From positions 10,151,373 through 10,215,372 of the forward strand of contig OZ023199.1 of NCBI GenBank assembly GCA_963995505.1: 64,000 nucleotides of DNA. The letters are read 5' to 3'. Under the pieces are notes generated by a model, which saw only the letters and a program-made list of their open reading frames with translations, had not been told where the DNA came from and made no database searches. This document shows, one piece after another, positions 47,174-60,230 of the stretch. Origin of the DNA: Hypericum androsaemum. Its lineage: Eukaryota > Streptophyta > Magnoliopsida > Malpighiales > Hypericaceae. Made by a program: the position numbers and the translations under genes. The number at the start of each line of letters is the position of its first letter. Position 1 is the first letter of the stretch.

Positions 47174-48708
47174 ATGATCGTCGACGATCAGGAGAAGGTT
47201 TATTGCATGCTCAAAGTTGACCAGAAGGGAGAGGATATGTGTGTGTTCGTTTTATTTATTTGTGCTACATTGATTGGTTATTATTAAATGATGATCACAT
47301 GCAAAATTATGGCTTTTAAATTTGTTTTTTTTTCTTTCAATAATCTTGTTGTTTATGTTTGTGGGTTTGTTGTTGTAATCGGTGTGGTTAATATTCGTCA
47401 GCTACGTACGATATCTCCTCGTCCTTGTTCCTCCGAGAAACAATTATTAAGGTGTAATGTTTGTTTAATTTGCATTAAAAATTTTCGGATTGCCAAAATG
47501 TTAAAGTAATGAATAAGCAAATATTCAGACTTTTAAGTTGAGCTAAAAAAAACAGTTTTAAAATTCATCGTTATTAAATTTGCACGACACTATAGCTTCT
47601 TGGCAACGGCGGTGATATTCCTTACTGAGGCCCAGCCCGCTAAGATCAAACCAGTAATGGGCCTAAAGTATTCGCTTCCAAATCGTTTTATTTTTCCTGA
47701 AATCGATATTCCGTTGACTACAATTTGTTCCAGGAAATTATGAACGATAAACATCAACTATAAACATGGTAATTAATCAAATTTATATTCGACTCGAACA
47801 ATTCTTAACTCAATTTTACTAGCTGTTTGACCAGTTGGACCGGTCGAACTTAGAAATATTGAAAATGTACCAATAGTAAATATCTTTTTAAAATGTTAAC
47901 TTCTTATACCAAGAATTACAACTTGTGAAGGTCTAAATTCTGAAATTTTATCAAATCATTATATGCATTGTGTCGCTATAGACCCATTACCCTATGGCGC
48001 AAATTGTAAATATTTGTTGTAGAGATTTGTGAATATGTTACATTGTTACCTGCACAACACACCAATTTGGTCCGAATATTTGGTCCAATTTGGCGGAACA
48101 ACACACCAATTAGCTGCATGATCTAGATGATTACATATCACAAAGAATATTATAATAACATGTGGTTGAGTTGGCCCGATCAATATTTCCAAAGACGACA
48201 TTATTTCTATCCGATTTCACGTATCATTTGACCCAAACAAAGCATATCGCCTCGCTTGCACATGCTTTTGTCAAACATAGGAATATTTACTTTTTGAGGG
48301 AAGTCATATGATAACATTAGAAATTTATGTTATGACTAAAACAGGTAACGGGGAATTCATATAAATTGGTTCAAGTTCGAATCAGATTTTTGACAAATCA
48401 AATCTAAATAATTATTATTGAATTTATAGTCTTCCTTAGTTGTGTCCCATATTAACATGTAGCGACATTCGTTATCCGAATGCACAGGATACCGAAAATT
48501 AAAGTACTATTTTACCCCTTGCTTCATGGATTACACAATCGAAATGGGCCAAGGGACGCACTTGGAGACGAACCAAATATCGACGGAGGGAAGGGAGGTT
48601 TCGATATAATATCCAAAACTTACACAGTGGGTCCATGCTCAGAGATCAAACACAATACTGCAGGAGATGAACTATTTATGTTGGAAATGTGAATGCTTGT
48701 ATACTTGC
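47174..48708. other. Intergenic sequence
   Basis: No gene was recognised; short open frames at 47288 and 48480 have no motif. Confidence 0.5.
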
Positions 48709-48940
48709 GTCCATTATCACATAACTCTGCATGCCAGTATCACATAATTGTGCATGCCAGTGGAACTTTTTTACAAAAATGCTAAAATATGGGAGACCAA
48801 AATAAAAAAAAATTATGCATGCCACTATCATCAACGGGGACTTGCCGTTTTCAAAAAATAAATGTCATTATTACATAACTACACTTGCCATTATCACATA
48901 ATTGCGCTTGCCATTATCACATACTTGCGTTTGCCGCTGC
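48709..48940. repeat. 23-bp minisatellite, two short blocks
   Basis: Units like ATTATCACATAATTGCGCTTGCC repeat twice at 48714-48765 and three times at about 48869-48938, each 23 bp. About 100 bp of non-repeated sequence separates the blocks. Reversed, the unit resembles that of the array at 55487-55897 (GCATGCCATT core). Confidence 0.7.
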
Positions 48941-51900
48941 GGTCCCACTTCACTCCAAATCGTTCGGAATCAATTTTTTCACTCTGTACCCAATCCAAAC
49001 CCCAGAAGGGAGGAGGAAAGGAACTTGGACTATGATTGCCAACGAAATGACAAAAATGGGTCTCCGGGCAGTGCACATGAAAGTCTCAAAATGTCTCAAT
49101 TACCCTGGCCCACAACCATTCGGCGGAAAATACTCGCTTTTCTGACTCGAATCCTAAATATCTACCGATATTTATATTCGAAGTCTTTAAAATCTGTGCA
49201 GTAAAGTCGAAATATTTACCCAGATTGACAAAGTATATTATTATCTAAAAATCTATGTTATGTAGATCTTGGTCGAATCCATCCAACAGAGATCATCCTT
49301 AGCCCAATTGCTGTAAATACCGATGATCAAAAATTTTGAATTAGATACGAAAAAATATGTTCGCCTCCATCGGCAATTATGGTCCCGTCTACTTAAAAAT
49401 GTCAAGAGAAAAACATAGGGCAATAGTTGCATCGACTCGTTAGAATAACGTGTACAATGAAAAAGGACGATCGAAGTAAACCTCACAAGTCACCTCCTCT
49501 TAAATATCTTTTTCTTCCCAGTCATAATCCCCACCACCGCCGACTTCCAATATCACTTTCCCATGCCCCCATTTACTCCTGTTTCGATCTCTTTCCGGTC
49601 AAAAAGTAGACCCAAATTCAATACAAAGAAAAAGAACGAAGCGGGTTCAATTCTCACGAATAAAAAAATATTATTGATGTAATTAACTCTTTTCTAAATA
49701 CCAAAACTTCATTAAAAAATCAATTTGTCTTTGGATGTTTGAACAAATAAAAAGTAACAGAATTCTATCTATCAGATTATAAATTTTGGATCTGAACTTC
49801 TAATTGACGAAATATTTAATATTCATAATTAATTGCTTTTACTTGCAGCAATTCAAAGTTCTCAAGTGCCCTCTGACTCAAGGAACCTCATGATCTATCT
49901 TCTTCTTTCTCCTCCACTTTCAATGGGTCAGTGGGGGTCGGTCGGTCCATCAGGGAAAAGATCTGCTGTGTCTTGAAGTCTAATCAACGTAGGTCATCAA
50001 GAACACAAAGGTTAGTTTTCTTCCTCCATACCCAAATCAGATCCCACAGGCATACAATCCACCCCTTTCCGACGGAACATATTGAATCGATTAATTCATA
50101 TTTGAAATATATATAACGGTAACTTTTTTAGAAGAGATATTAATTACTTGAAGAAAAATTACACCCATTTTGTAGTTGCAACCACCAAGGAAAAATGGGT
50201 TCCAACTTTAACTTTTACCACATTTATAGTCTGGAACCGGATCTTTGATTAAAAGATTAAACTATTGTATCCCCAAGAAAATTAGAGTCCCTATATCTAC
50301 TCTTCTTAGCCTACTTCACCACAAGATGCCTTTGTCATCGATTTGGGAGATCTTTTGCATCGGAAACCCCAAATAACAACGGCGCACCAAGCCCACCTCT
50401 ACCAATAATTCTAATCCTAGAAACCATAGATCATATAAAGCTCTTTTCTAAAATGAAAGACTTAATTTCTTTCTAAAATATCTTACATACAAATTTTAAG
50501 AATAAAAAAGTACTCGACTTTTTCTATTATAGCTGACTTGCTAAAATAATACTCCAATCCCATCTAGCAAAACTAATATCTAGAACTTTTGCTTTAAGCC
50601 AAATCAAGCCATTTGCCAAGAGAAATTGCGAATGTGGACCCACCACATATCAAAGGTTCAATCATGTTTTTTAATGTTAATTATACTTTAGTAACATAGG
50701 TTATACGCAACAAACAATAAAAAAATTTTGAATTATTAGCGAGTTACAACAAAAAGTCGGTACCCCAAAGCCTAGAGTTTCCATATCTCAAACTAATTAT
50801 CACATGTTCGGTAAGAGTATTAAAGTGTATTTAACTCTTAATATTTTTCATCTCCAAACCGACCCACGATGGTAAATTAAATAAGCTTCAATGACCAAGA
50901 CAAAGCTAAAGAGAATTAGACCAGACTTGTACTAACATTATCTGGTAAGGACAATGATGGCATGTAATAAAGAAATTCAATGGTGCTTATTCACATCCAA
51001 CCACAAAGAATAAAAATGCTTTTAAACCCAACTTAAAACATCTTTTTCCTCCACTTGGGAAAAATACAGAGTCATGGTAAAAGGCCCAAATTCCTTGCCT
51101 AATTATCTTCATGTTGCTTTGACAACAAATACTCGGCAACCGAAAATGTTGCAAGTAGTTGAATAGGAGGTGACTATAGCCCTTGGTAAATTTATCAAAG
51201 AAGAAAATAATTTATTTGATATTCGTTTATCAATGATTTTACTAATCGATAATTTTTTACAAATAAATGAAATTCAATTCTTTGATATGTATTTTTAATT
51301 ATTGAAAACTTATAAAGCTCTTCTCTTAAGCCTTGATCAATGAACCGAAAAAAAATTTCAAATTGTATTTCATTAAATTCGGGTATAATAGATACTCTCA
51401 TTTCTATCGACATCATTTTAAATTTTCCTAACTCGATTCTGAACAAGAAAATTCCAGAAAGAGAGCAGCTGCATTCCGTTCACCCATGTGAACTGATGCT
51501 ATTTTGCCATAAAGCTAATTTCAACTTCAACGTTAGAAAAATTCTATATATTCGGTAGTACATTGTTCTAGTTTTGTTGAAATGTGTCGAGTTTGTATTT
51601 TCGGGAACACACAATATTAAACAATTATCGGGAGAGCTTTGACTCAAACCCAACTTAAAATAGGATTAGTCGAGATAATAGCGTACGAATATTGGGTTGT
51701 ATGAAATAAACTGAACTGAACTCACCCACCTTCCTCCATACCCTCGCCATAACTATTCCTCTACACCTTCTCCTCGGTGGCATTAATGACTTGAAAAAGC
51801 AATGGAACTGAAGCAACTAGACTATAGAGCCCCATTCAATTCAATTACCGGACGGAAAAAATATCAGAAATTGTCAAAGAAAAGAAAGGAAAAAAGCTCT

Positions 51901-52309
51901 CTTTCTATCTCCTAACCACCTCATAACTAATCAAGACTAAAAAGGAAATGAAATTAAAAGCGGAAAGATAATTAACGCTCACGAAAAGGGAAAACCGAGA
52001 GAGACTGGTCAAACAGGAAAAAATTAAATTCGAAAGCAACGCCAACAAAAAAATTGGAAATTGGAAATTGATTTAGAGGATGCTTCTTCATTTCATTTCT
52101 CTTTTTTTCTACAATCCAACCGCCTCTTAAATATTTCCAAACGACGCCGTCCAGAAAATATACAACAATAAATCCGTCCGTTACATAATAAAACCCACCT
52201 CCCCAACAGGAAAAAAAAGGAAGTGTCAACAGTAATTAAAATTGGAAAATTAATTAATAATTTCCCATTTTTTTATACCCGGGCAGCTAAATCATTATCA
52301 TTAATATCA
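48941..52309. other. Long AT-rich intergenic region
   Basis: No gene, tRNA or defined terminal repeat was recognised. The open frames are short and without motifs. The end near 52300 may be the 3' UTR of the VQ gene. Confidence 0.5.
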
Positions 52310-53002
52310 TCATCGGGACGAAGGAGAAGGAATGTTAGCAGCTGAACCTGAGGAGACTCTGGGAGACGTGACCGGGAAGAGAGGGAGGAGACGGGGGGAC
52401 TCGCCGGAGGCGGCCTCCCGGGGAGTGGTCGCCGGCGAGGGGTGGAAGTAGAATCCCTTCTCCTTGATGGCCCTCTCCTCCTCGGAGGATCGGTCGAAGG
52501 GGTCCGGGATGAGGGGGGTGACGGGGCTGAGGGCGAGGGAGGGGAAGTCGAGGATGCTCGGGGAGAGGATCTCGCCGGGTTTGAATCCCGACCCGGGACC
52601 CGCCGGAGCGAAGATCGGGTTGATCTTGAAGTTCTTGAGGGAGTTGCGGCGCTCGTAGAGCTTGAACCCGGACGAGGAGTTGGGCTGGGTTGACGTCTTC
52701 TTGTTGGGGATGGACTTGATGGGCGGGATGCTTCGGGTCGACCCGGATGGGAATGGCGGGTCGGGTTGGGCCGACGGCGGCTTGTTGGTGGGGCGTGGGG
52801 AGCCCGTGAGCATCTGGACGACCTGCTTGAACGACGCCGTGTCGGCCTGAACGAAGGTGGTCGGGTAGGGGTGGTTGTTCGCGGTTGGGTCGGATCTGGG
52901 CAGCGGCGGTTGGCCGTTGGAGGAGCTGCTGCTGCTGTGGCTCGTCGGAGACGGCAGCTGGTGAGGCTGTTGGTGGTGGTGCGGTGGGTTTGAAGTTTCC
53001 AT
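52310..53002 (-). CDS. VQ-motif protein
   Basis: The single-exon, 230-residue product carries the VQ motif FKQVVQMLTG at residues 58-67 (FxxxVQxLTG). The N-terminus is H/Q/S-rich. Serine-proline sites are numerous (for example ILSPSILDFPSLALSPVTPL and PLFPVTSPRVSSG). KLYERRNSLKNFKI and FYFHPSPATTP are typical of the VQ4/11/31/33-like group. VQ proteins bind WRKY transcription factors in the nucleus, and this group is phosphorylated by MAP kinases MPK3/MPK6 at SP/TP sites. The frame at 52335-53042 is a GC-rich shadow. The subgroup is assigned from motif pattern only. Confidence 0.93.
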   Translation of the reverse strand: METSNPPHHHQQPHQLPSPTSHSSSSSSNGQPPLPRSDPTANNHPYPTTFVQADTASFKQVVQMLTGSPRPTNKPPSAQPDPPFPSGSTRSIPPIKSIPNKKTSTQPNSSSGFKLYERRNSLKNFKINPIFAPAGPGSGFKPGEILSPSILDFPSLALSPVTPLIPDPFDRSSEEERAIKEKGFYFHPSPATTPREAASGESPRLLPLFPVTSPRVSSGSAANIPSPSSR

Positions 53003-53649
53003 TTTTTCTGTAAGGAAAGGAGGAAGGAGGAGGCTTTTTCAAGAGGAGATGATGTGAGAGAGAGGTTTGTTAGTTTTAGTTTGGTTTGGTAAGAAATGTT
53101 TTGGTGGAGACTAAGGGTGGGACTTTGGACTTTGAAGTTTTCCTTGGTGGCGTTGGGTTTCTTTCTTCCTACTTCTCACGCTCTTTCCCTGGTTTTGACC
53201 ACCACGCTCATGTGTAGTGATGATTTTATAGCAAGATAATAATGACGGGCAAGTGTATGACGCGCAACTATTCTTAAAAATTTTAAGTAATTCAATTTGA
53301 TATAAAATAATAAAATATATTTTTTTCTGGCATATATTTTAAAATTAAATGAGTTTTACCTGACGTAATTTAATGACCGATAACTTTTAGGATGCGTGAA
53401 ATTGATTGAATATGAGAATGGGTATGCATTGATCGTCCAAAAAAGATGAGCTATGACAATGATATAAGAAATTCGTGCAAACAAAGACGAAATATTGAGA
53501 GAGAAATATTATATTTTTGGGTCAGTATATTGTATTGCATAATTTTGTGAAATTTGTCTGTCGTGTCTCGATATAATCTGTCGCCTTCTTGTATAAGAGA
53601 AGTCTCGAGATTCTTTAACTTGAGAAGTTAATTCCGTTTCAAATTCAAT
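53003..53649. other. VQ promoter and intergenic sequence
   Basis: Upstream flank of the VQ gene (minus strand). No other feature was recognised. Confidence 0.5.
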
Positions 53650-53656
53650 AAATATT

Positions 53657-54948
53657 AGGGAAAATTACGTTTAGGTTTGATCTCTCTCGAGTACCTATAT
53701 TTCTAAAATCATTACTAACGTTCCTCGTGTTTGGTTTTAGAAACTCTCGGATCCCAAGCTGACTTCATAAATCCTTTCTTTCATTTTTTGTCATTAAAAT
53801 GACCAAAATATTTTTAAACAAAAAATAAAAAAATCTCTCCTTCCTCGCATTTCACCTTCTTCTTCTCCATTCATTATTTTCTGTCCATTTTTCCCAGAAT
53901 TAAAAAGAAAGAATAAAATCAAAATCAAGTAAAATAGAAATCAAAAGGGAGGTAATCCAGATGGAGCTCCAGAAACCAATACCCAGATACAACCTTAAAG
54001 ACATCATCTTTAACGCAATCTGCCAATACTTAAAAACAAATACATTAAAAAAACTCATAAACTAACGAAATTAAATGAACCAAGATAAGGAAAATTACAA
54101 AAATGGGAAATGAACCCAGAAACAGTATATTCCTCTCCCTCCTCATAATCGACATTCTCCTCTTCGTCATTAACATCCTTGCCTTCTTCCACTTCATCCC
54201 CAATAACCTCACCATCTTCAAAGAACAAAGGTCGTCCGACTCTCCGTTGCTATCGAGGAAGACGACGACGAAGACGATGAAGTGAGACGGTGGCGATCGT
54301 TCGGCTCTCCGTGGTGGTACCGGTTGTCGTCGTCGTCCTCGTGGAGGGTGAGGAGAGGCATGGAGGTAGGATTGTTCTTGTAGGAGGAGGAATTTCTAGA
54401 AGTAGAAGCCCGCCGGTTCGCGAGGAGAATACGACGCCGCTTGTTGAAAGGGTTCTCGGCCTTCTTTATCTCCTTGACGCTTGCCGCCACTGCTGTCGTC
54501 ATCGTTACCTCCGGCAGATCCGTGAACGACAAGTTGTTCTCCTCATCGACCCGCTTCATCGGCCCCTTCTCCTACTTGTCATCCGTTGCGGTGAAGCACA
54601 GCCCTCGAGGAGGCGCAGCGGCGGTGGCGGTGAAGAACATCCCTCTTGTTCTCCTCGTCGACCCGCTTCATCGGCCCGTTTTGATTTTGCTTGATTTTGA
54701 TTTTGTTCCCCTTTTTAATAAAAGAGGAAGAAGAAGGTGAAGTGCGAGGAAGTAGAGAGATTTTTTATTTTTTGTTTAAGGATATTTTCGTCATTTCAAT
54801 GAAAAAAGAAAAAAAAGATTCATGATGTCAGCAAAGGACCTGAGAGTTTCTAAAACCAAACATGGAAGACGTCAATATGGATTTTAGAAATATAGGAACT
54901 CGAGAGAGAAGAAGACCAAACTATAAAAATCTGAGCATAATTTTTTCT
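53657..54948. mobile_element. Long-TIR element E
   Basis: Arms of about 230 bp match in inverted orientation. They start AGGGAAAATTA and, reversed, AGAAAAAATTA. They share CTCTCTCGAGT(A/T)CCTATATT, TTTGGTTTTAGAAACTCTC, AAACAAAAAATAAAAAA and TTCACCTTCTTCTTC. The element is flanked by AAATATT at 53650-53656 and 54949-54955. The middle (54200-54690) is GC-rich and open in several frames but matches no protein I recognise, including a hydrophobic stretch FFISLTLAATAVVIVTSG. Confidence 0.82.
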
Positions 54949-54955
54949 AAATATT

Positions 54956-55486
54956 ATCCGCATGGATTTATATAAGTTGGTGAGAGATGGCATCGAGGAC
55001 TTGACCGAAGAGAGATAAATATTTTGATAATTTGAAGCAGTAAATTAACTGCACTTGAAATAAGGGGATGGATTAGGTACATGGGTCTATATACCGAACG
55101 GGATTTAATTTAGGCCATAGATTTGAAGATTAGACGCGAGTCAGAGATCTAACGGTAAAGATTTATCAGGGTTATTTTTGTCTTTTACCTCTATATCTCC
55201 TCCTTTTTTTACTCTTCCTTTTCTTTCCTGGCTCATTCTTTTTTTCTTTTTCTCCTTCCCTTCCCAAGAGCACTTTCCTTCCTCTCCATCCATCTCTATT
55301 TTTTCCAATCCTAAATAAAATCGACGCCGACGAGGAGCAACGTTGACGAGGAGCGACGCCGGCGAGAAAGAGGTTTTCTTCTCTCATTTTTTCTTTCTTC
55401 ATGTTTCCCTTCTTAGTAAAGAGTTAAATCGTTTGTTCTTATTTTTTATTTTTGTTCGCGATGTATGTCTAAAGTGATATGACCGG
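54956..55486. other. Intergenic sequence
   Basis: No gene seen. 55170-55400 is CT-rich on the plus strand, and its minus-strand open frame is a compositional artefact. Confidence 0.5.
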
Positions 55487-55897
55487 TGATGACCAAATGG
55501 CAGTCCCGGTTATGTTCAAATAGCAGGCCTAGTTATATTCAAACGGCAGACCCGATTATGGTAAAATGGCATGCTCGGTTATGACAAAATGGCATGTCAT
55601 GTTACGATAAAATGAAATGCCCGTTTACAATCAAATAGCATGCCCAATTACAATCAAATGGCAGAGCCGTGCATGATAAAATAACATGTCCGGTAACAAT
55701 AAAAAGGCATGCTCAGTAATGACCAAATGGCAGACCATGTATGATAAAATGACATGCTCACTTACAATTAAATGACATGCCGGATTATGACTAAATGGCA
55801 GAGCGGAGTACGATAAAATGGCATATCTGGTTACAATAAAAAAGCATACTCGGTAATGACCAAATGGCAGGTCAATTACGATAAAATAGCATGTGGT
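55487..55897 (+). repeat. 23-bp minisatellite, about 18 units with a six-unit higher order
   Basis: Eighteen consecutive units of 22-24 bp follow TTA(C/T)(A/G)A(T/C)(A/C)AAATGGCATGCCCGG. Units 10-12 are closely matched by units 16-18 (AAAAGGCATGCTC, TAATGACCAAATGGCAG), giving a higher-order period of about 138 bp. There is no coding content. Confidence 0.88.
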
Positions 55898-56746
55898 TAA
55901 TATTTAATAAAACTTATAATTAATTAAATAATTTATAATTTAAAAATAATTTATTAATTAAATAATATAAATTGAAAGTAGATGCCTATGCACGCGCTCC
56001 GACGCGCATCAGCCCTCATCATCACGTGTGTCAGCTCTTTAACGCGTCCTCTTTTTTCCATTTTGGGACTGTTGTACGCCTATTCTGTTTGGTACAGAAT
56101 TGAGTTTCCTTTACCCAATCCATACTCTTGAAATAAGGGATAAAAATTTTCAAAACGCAGAAGCTAAATTAATAAAAACATGACGTATTTTCTTCTAAAT
56201 AAATTTAATTATATTGTACGCCATAAATCATAAATAATATTAAATGTTTTACTCTGGATAAAATTAACATTCATTATCCTAAACTAATATTTTCGAAACA
56301 ATATACATTTTTTCTTTTTCGAAATTACGACACTGGACTTTTTCAGAAAATAAAAAAAGGTACCCGGAAGCACGCTCCGAAAAAAGCGGTGGGCAATCCG
56401 AGCAATGTCTCTCTCTCCCGACCGAGTCTAAGTGGTAACATGTCGTTGGTGTCGTGTGGAATTTCGGACAAAAAAGGGTGGGCCCACCCGTGACCGAGTG
56501 TGTGAATAGAAATCGTCAACAAAAGGGATCCAGATTTGTCATTGACTCGTGCACTGTTTCATGATCAAATAAAGGCAATTTTCAGTTATTTTCTTATTGT
56601 ACAAATTATTAAATTAATTAATTTAGATTTGAAGTTATTTGTGAAAAAATAACGAATTTTAATTTTACGAAATTCAGAAAATTCAAACCCAAATATTTTA
56701 ATAAAGTTACTACAAATCTTTACCAATTAATCTAGATATTTTGCAG
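55898..56746. other. AT-rich intergenic sequence
   Basis: No gene recognised. Confidence 0.5.
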
Positions 56747-56755
56747 TAAATTATT

Positions 56756-58002
56756 GGATAAATTATTCTCAGGTCTCTGGAATTTGACGAATTTATCAGT
56801 AAGGTCTTTATTGTTTCGAAACCCCTCTTTTCATCCTCTAAGTTTCGTAAAATCGAATTCTCATGTCCCTGGCTCCAGTACCAGAAAATAACTCTGGCGA
56901 TATTAAACTTGAAGTAAAAAAATAAAAAATTCATCTTCTTCAACATCTAATATATCAAGAACACCAACTAAACCCACAAAATTAAACAACCAAAAGCAAT
57001 CAATTCACTAAAACACCAAATTAACAGTCAAGAACAGGGTCTGATGTAACGAAGAGCTGGTCGTGGTCTCCGTCTTTAATTTGAACAATGGCCAAAGGCG
57101 ATGCGGGAGGGGCGGTGCTTGAGGACCGCCGTTTTTCTTCCCGAACACTTCTCGAACCTTCACCTTCACGGCACGATGGGAGTTGAGGACGTCGCTTGAG
57201 AGTTGAGGGCGGCGTTTGGGAGTTGAGGATGGCGCTTGAAGATGCCATTTCTCTTCCCGAACACTGGCTTCCTCTTCTCGAACCTTCACGTTCACTGCGC
57301 GACGGGGCTCGGGGGGAGCCACAGGCTGGGAGTTGAGGACGGTACTTTAGGACGCCAATTCCTCCACCTTCACGAACACCGACTTCCTCTTCTCCACAAC
57401 TGCCGCCATTTATCTTCCCTTAGGGTTTGTGTTCTTGCAGACGGCATCGTTCTTCGTGTTCTTTGGTAATTTCTGATTGACCTGGCTCAGTAGCTTCGAT
57501 TGGACTTGAACTGTGAACACTCAGTTGACTTGAATTGTGATTTTCGATTGGACTTGAACTGTGAACACTCAATTAACTTGAACCGTGGCACGGGACCAGG
57601 GTTTCGATTGGCCTAGCTCCAGTAGCTTGACTTCTAAGTCGGATTTGGTGTTGAAATAGATGTTATTGGTGTTTTGTTAATTGAGATTTCTTGATTTTTT
57701 ATTAGGATGTTCTTAGTGTGTTTTAGGGGTGTTAATTGATATGTTGTTGGTGTTTAGTTAATTGGGCGTTCTTGATTTTTAATTGGTTGTTCTTGGTGTT
57801 CTTGATATTCTAAAGTTGAAGAAGATGGATTTTTTATTTTTTTGATTGATGTGCATTTTGATCCTTTCATGTTTAATGTCGTCGGAGTTATTTTTCGATA
57901 CTAGAGGCAAAGACCTGAGAATTCTATTTTACGGAACTTGGAAACTATAAGAACCCTACGGATGAATTCGTTAAATTTTAAGGACCTTAGGATAATTTGT
58001 CC
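56756..58002. mobile_element. Long-TIR element F, MULE-like with 9-bp target duplication
   Basis: Arms of about 220 bp match in inverted orientation. They start GGATAAATTATTCTCAGG and, reversed, GGACAAATTATCCTAAGG. They share CCGTAAAAT(A/C)GAATTCTCA-like, AAAATAACTC and ATCTTCTTCAAC segments. Flanks are TAAATTATT (56747-56755) and TAAACTATT (58003-58011), a 9-bp duplication with one change, the Mutator (MULE) hallmark. The interior 57040-57450 is GC-rich with duplicated phrases (GGAGTTGAGGACGGCG-like) and may be captured, but no protein is recognised. Confidence 0.85.
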
Positions 58003-58011
58003 TAAACTATT

Positions 58012-58278
58012 TCAGCTCTGAATAGAAAAAATGAAGGGTTTTTTTTTATAGTTTGCGTAATAAAATCAACAAAATTCTCTGGTACAAACTTACATATTTT
58101 ATTAAATAGTAACTTTAAAAACAATAAAAAGGGAATCAAGCTATTAATGGGTCCACCATATCCCTTCCTAATTTATTTTTAAAAAAATTAAAGGGTGATA
58201 AGCCGATACTCAATTATCTGAATAAGTTGTTGATTTTTATTTGGACAAATTACCTTCTGTTCCTGATCTATGTCATAA
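58012..58278. other. Short AT-rich intergenic spacer
   Basis: No feature was recognised between TIR element F and the poly(A) end of the LINE fragment. Confidence 0.5.
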
Positions 58279-60230
58279 TTTTTTTTCGGTGGTAATAGTG
58301 AGTGTTATACACTCGTAACATTAAAATAGCAAAAGGATTGCATCTATATCAAGCGAACATGACCCAACCCAACAATATCTTCCTCCAGCAACGAAACACA
58401 ACCAGCAGGAGGAGCAACAAGAACATGAAAACCAAGAGGGAAACTAAGTGCATAATTCGAAAGCCAATCAGCAACTCGATTGTCTTCTCGATAACAATGA
58501 TGGACCTCTACACGCCAACTCCGGCTAATGAGATTTTGACAATTAATCACGAGGGATGAGAGTGGGTGTTCTCTCCCAATACCCTCGGTCAGACATCGCG
58601 CTGCTACTTGCGAGCCTGTTTCAACAATAACCTGCTTGTATCCTTTATCCCAGACCAGCATTAAACCACGCCATATTGCCCATAACTCGGATGTTAGGGA
58701 ATCACAAACACCAGTGTTATTAACAAAATCACTACACCAAAAATCCTGAGCATCTCGAATCACACCACCTCCTCTAGTTAAACCCGGATTTCCTTTTGCT
58801 GAACCGTCGGTGTTCAACTTAACCCACCCATCTGTAGGCGGACACCAGACCACCATATGCTGTGTCGGATGAATATGTATATGGACATGAGCAACCGAAG
58901 ATTGCCAAGCCATAGCATAGTTACCCATTTGCTGTAAAATAAAAATAGAAGGATAAAAAGGTAAGCTTGCTCGATTAAAAGCCTCAGTCAAACGCCATCT
59001 CCAACTCCACCAACATACAGTGGCAAACACCACATTCCATAGCGTGTTACCCTGCACCTCTATGTTCAACTTGATGTTAAATTCCAGCCACTGTAAAATC
59101 TCCAAGTGAAAGAAATATGGATGCCCCTTGACTGGAACCAACTTCCTCCATAATTGACTAATCTTAAGGCAATCGCGCAGCAGATGTATAAGAGATTCAG
59201 GAGCGTTGTTCCATCGAGGACAATATAAAGAAGGTGAAAATTTATGCCTAAATCGCTCAAGATAGGTCATAACCCTCTTCTTCAAACATGTCCAGAGAAA
59301 TACTTTAATTTTTTTGGGTACCTTCAACTCCCATAATAACTTCCAATCAATAACCACCCGGCCAGAATCTAATGGAGCTGATGCAACTAGGAGATATGCA
59401 GACTTCGAAGTAAAGATCCCACTGGAAGTATGCTGCCAAGCTAGAGTATCAGCAACCCCACTTTCATTGTCAATGAAAATTGACGCCAAACACAACTTAT
59501 AACTTTCCGGAAGCAGACCACCTAACCTGTCCCAATTCCAGCCAGAAGTCACATCCTAGTATGTAGCTACTGAATGGTGCAGTTCCGCAGCTGGAATGAT
59601 CAAACCTTCCTGTACAAGTGGCCTCGACCCAGGTAGCTAAGGATCCAACCAAAACCTTGCAGTTTTTCCATTACCAACTGACCATCGTAGACCCTGTTCC
59701 AGAACACTTGACATTTGCATTATACTAGCCCGCACCCTAGAGCGTCGAGCATGCCGAGTAGAATGAAAAAGACCAACATCACCATAGCAGTATTTTTTTC
59801 CCAAGAGTTCTGCCTATAAAGTACCATTTTTAACAAGAAACTGCCAACCTAATTTAAGAAGGAGTGCATCATTCATTTCCCGAGCACTCCGAATACCCAA
59901 GCCGCCTAAATGCATTGGCTGACACACTTCTTTCCATTGCACCAAATGCACCGGACGACCCAACTCAGAATCTCCCCATATAAAATTGCGGCTGAGTTGA
60001 TCCAACTTATCACAAACATGTGGAGGCAAACATATTGTTTGCATAGAATAGCTAGGAATTGTATTCAACACTGATCGAACAAGGGTGATTCGTCCAGCCA
60101 TCGTGAGCTGTTTCGCCTTCCAACCAGCTAATTTAGATTGCACTCGTTCTAGGATGTACCCATATGAGTCCTGGGTAATACGACCATGAAGAATTACGGG
60201 TAGAGTTTCTGCTATTTCAAAAATTATTTT
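58279..60230 (-). mobile_element. LINE 3' half (end of reverse transcriptase to RNase H)
   Basis: Minus-strand order: ILHGRITQDSYGYILERVQ and SKLAGWKAKQLTMAGRITLV (from 60200 down), IWGDSELGRPVHLVQWKEV, a frameshifted stretch (59553-59813), then a 402-residue frame (59552-58344). That frame has a zf-RVT region (WELKVPKKIKVFLW, PESLIHLLRDC) and RNase H (VKLNTDGSAKGNPGL, SELWAIWRGL, HHCYREDNRVADWLSN). The third RNase H carboxylate is lost: VETGSQ stands where VETDS is usual. A run of A (58286-58279, minus) marks the 3' end. TTCCTGATCTATGTCATAA at the 3' flank loosely matches a stretch near 60268, a possible worn target duplication. Confidence 0.88.

Noticed and set aside
52335..53042. Minus-strand 235-residue frame overlapping the VQ gene
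   Set aside because: It is a P/R/Q-rich frameshifted shadow of GC-rich DNA. Only the other frame has the VQ motif and SP sites.
54218..54740. GC-rich open frames inside TIR element E as host genes
   Set aside because: Several frames are open on both strands, none has a recognisable domain, and the location is inside a transposon. They were kept only as possible captured sequence.
55172..55402. K/R/E-rich 76-residue minus-strand frame
   Set aside because: It is a compositional artefact of a CT-rich stretch.
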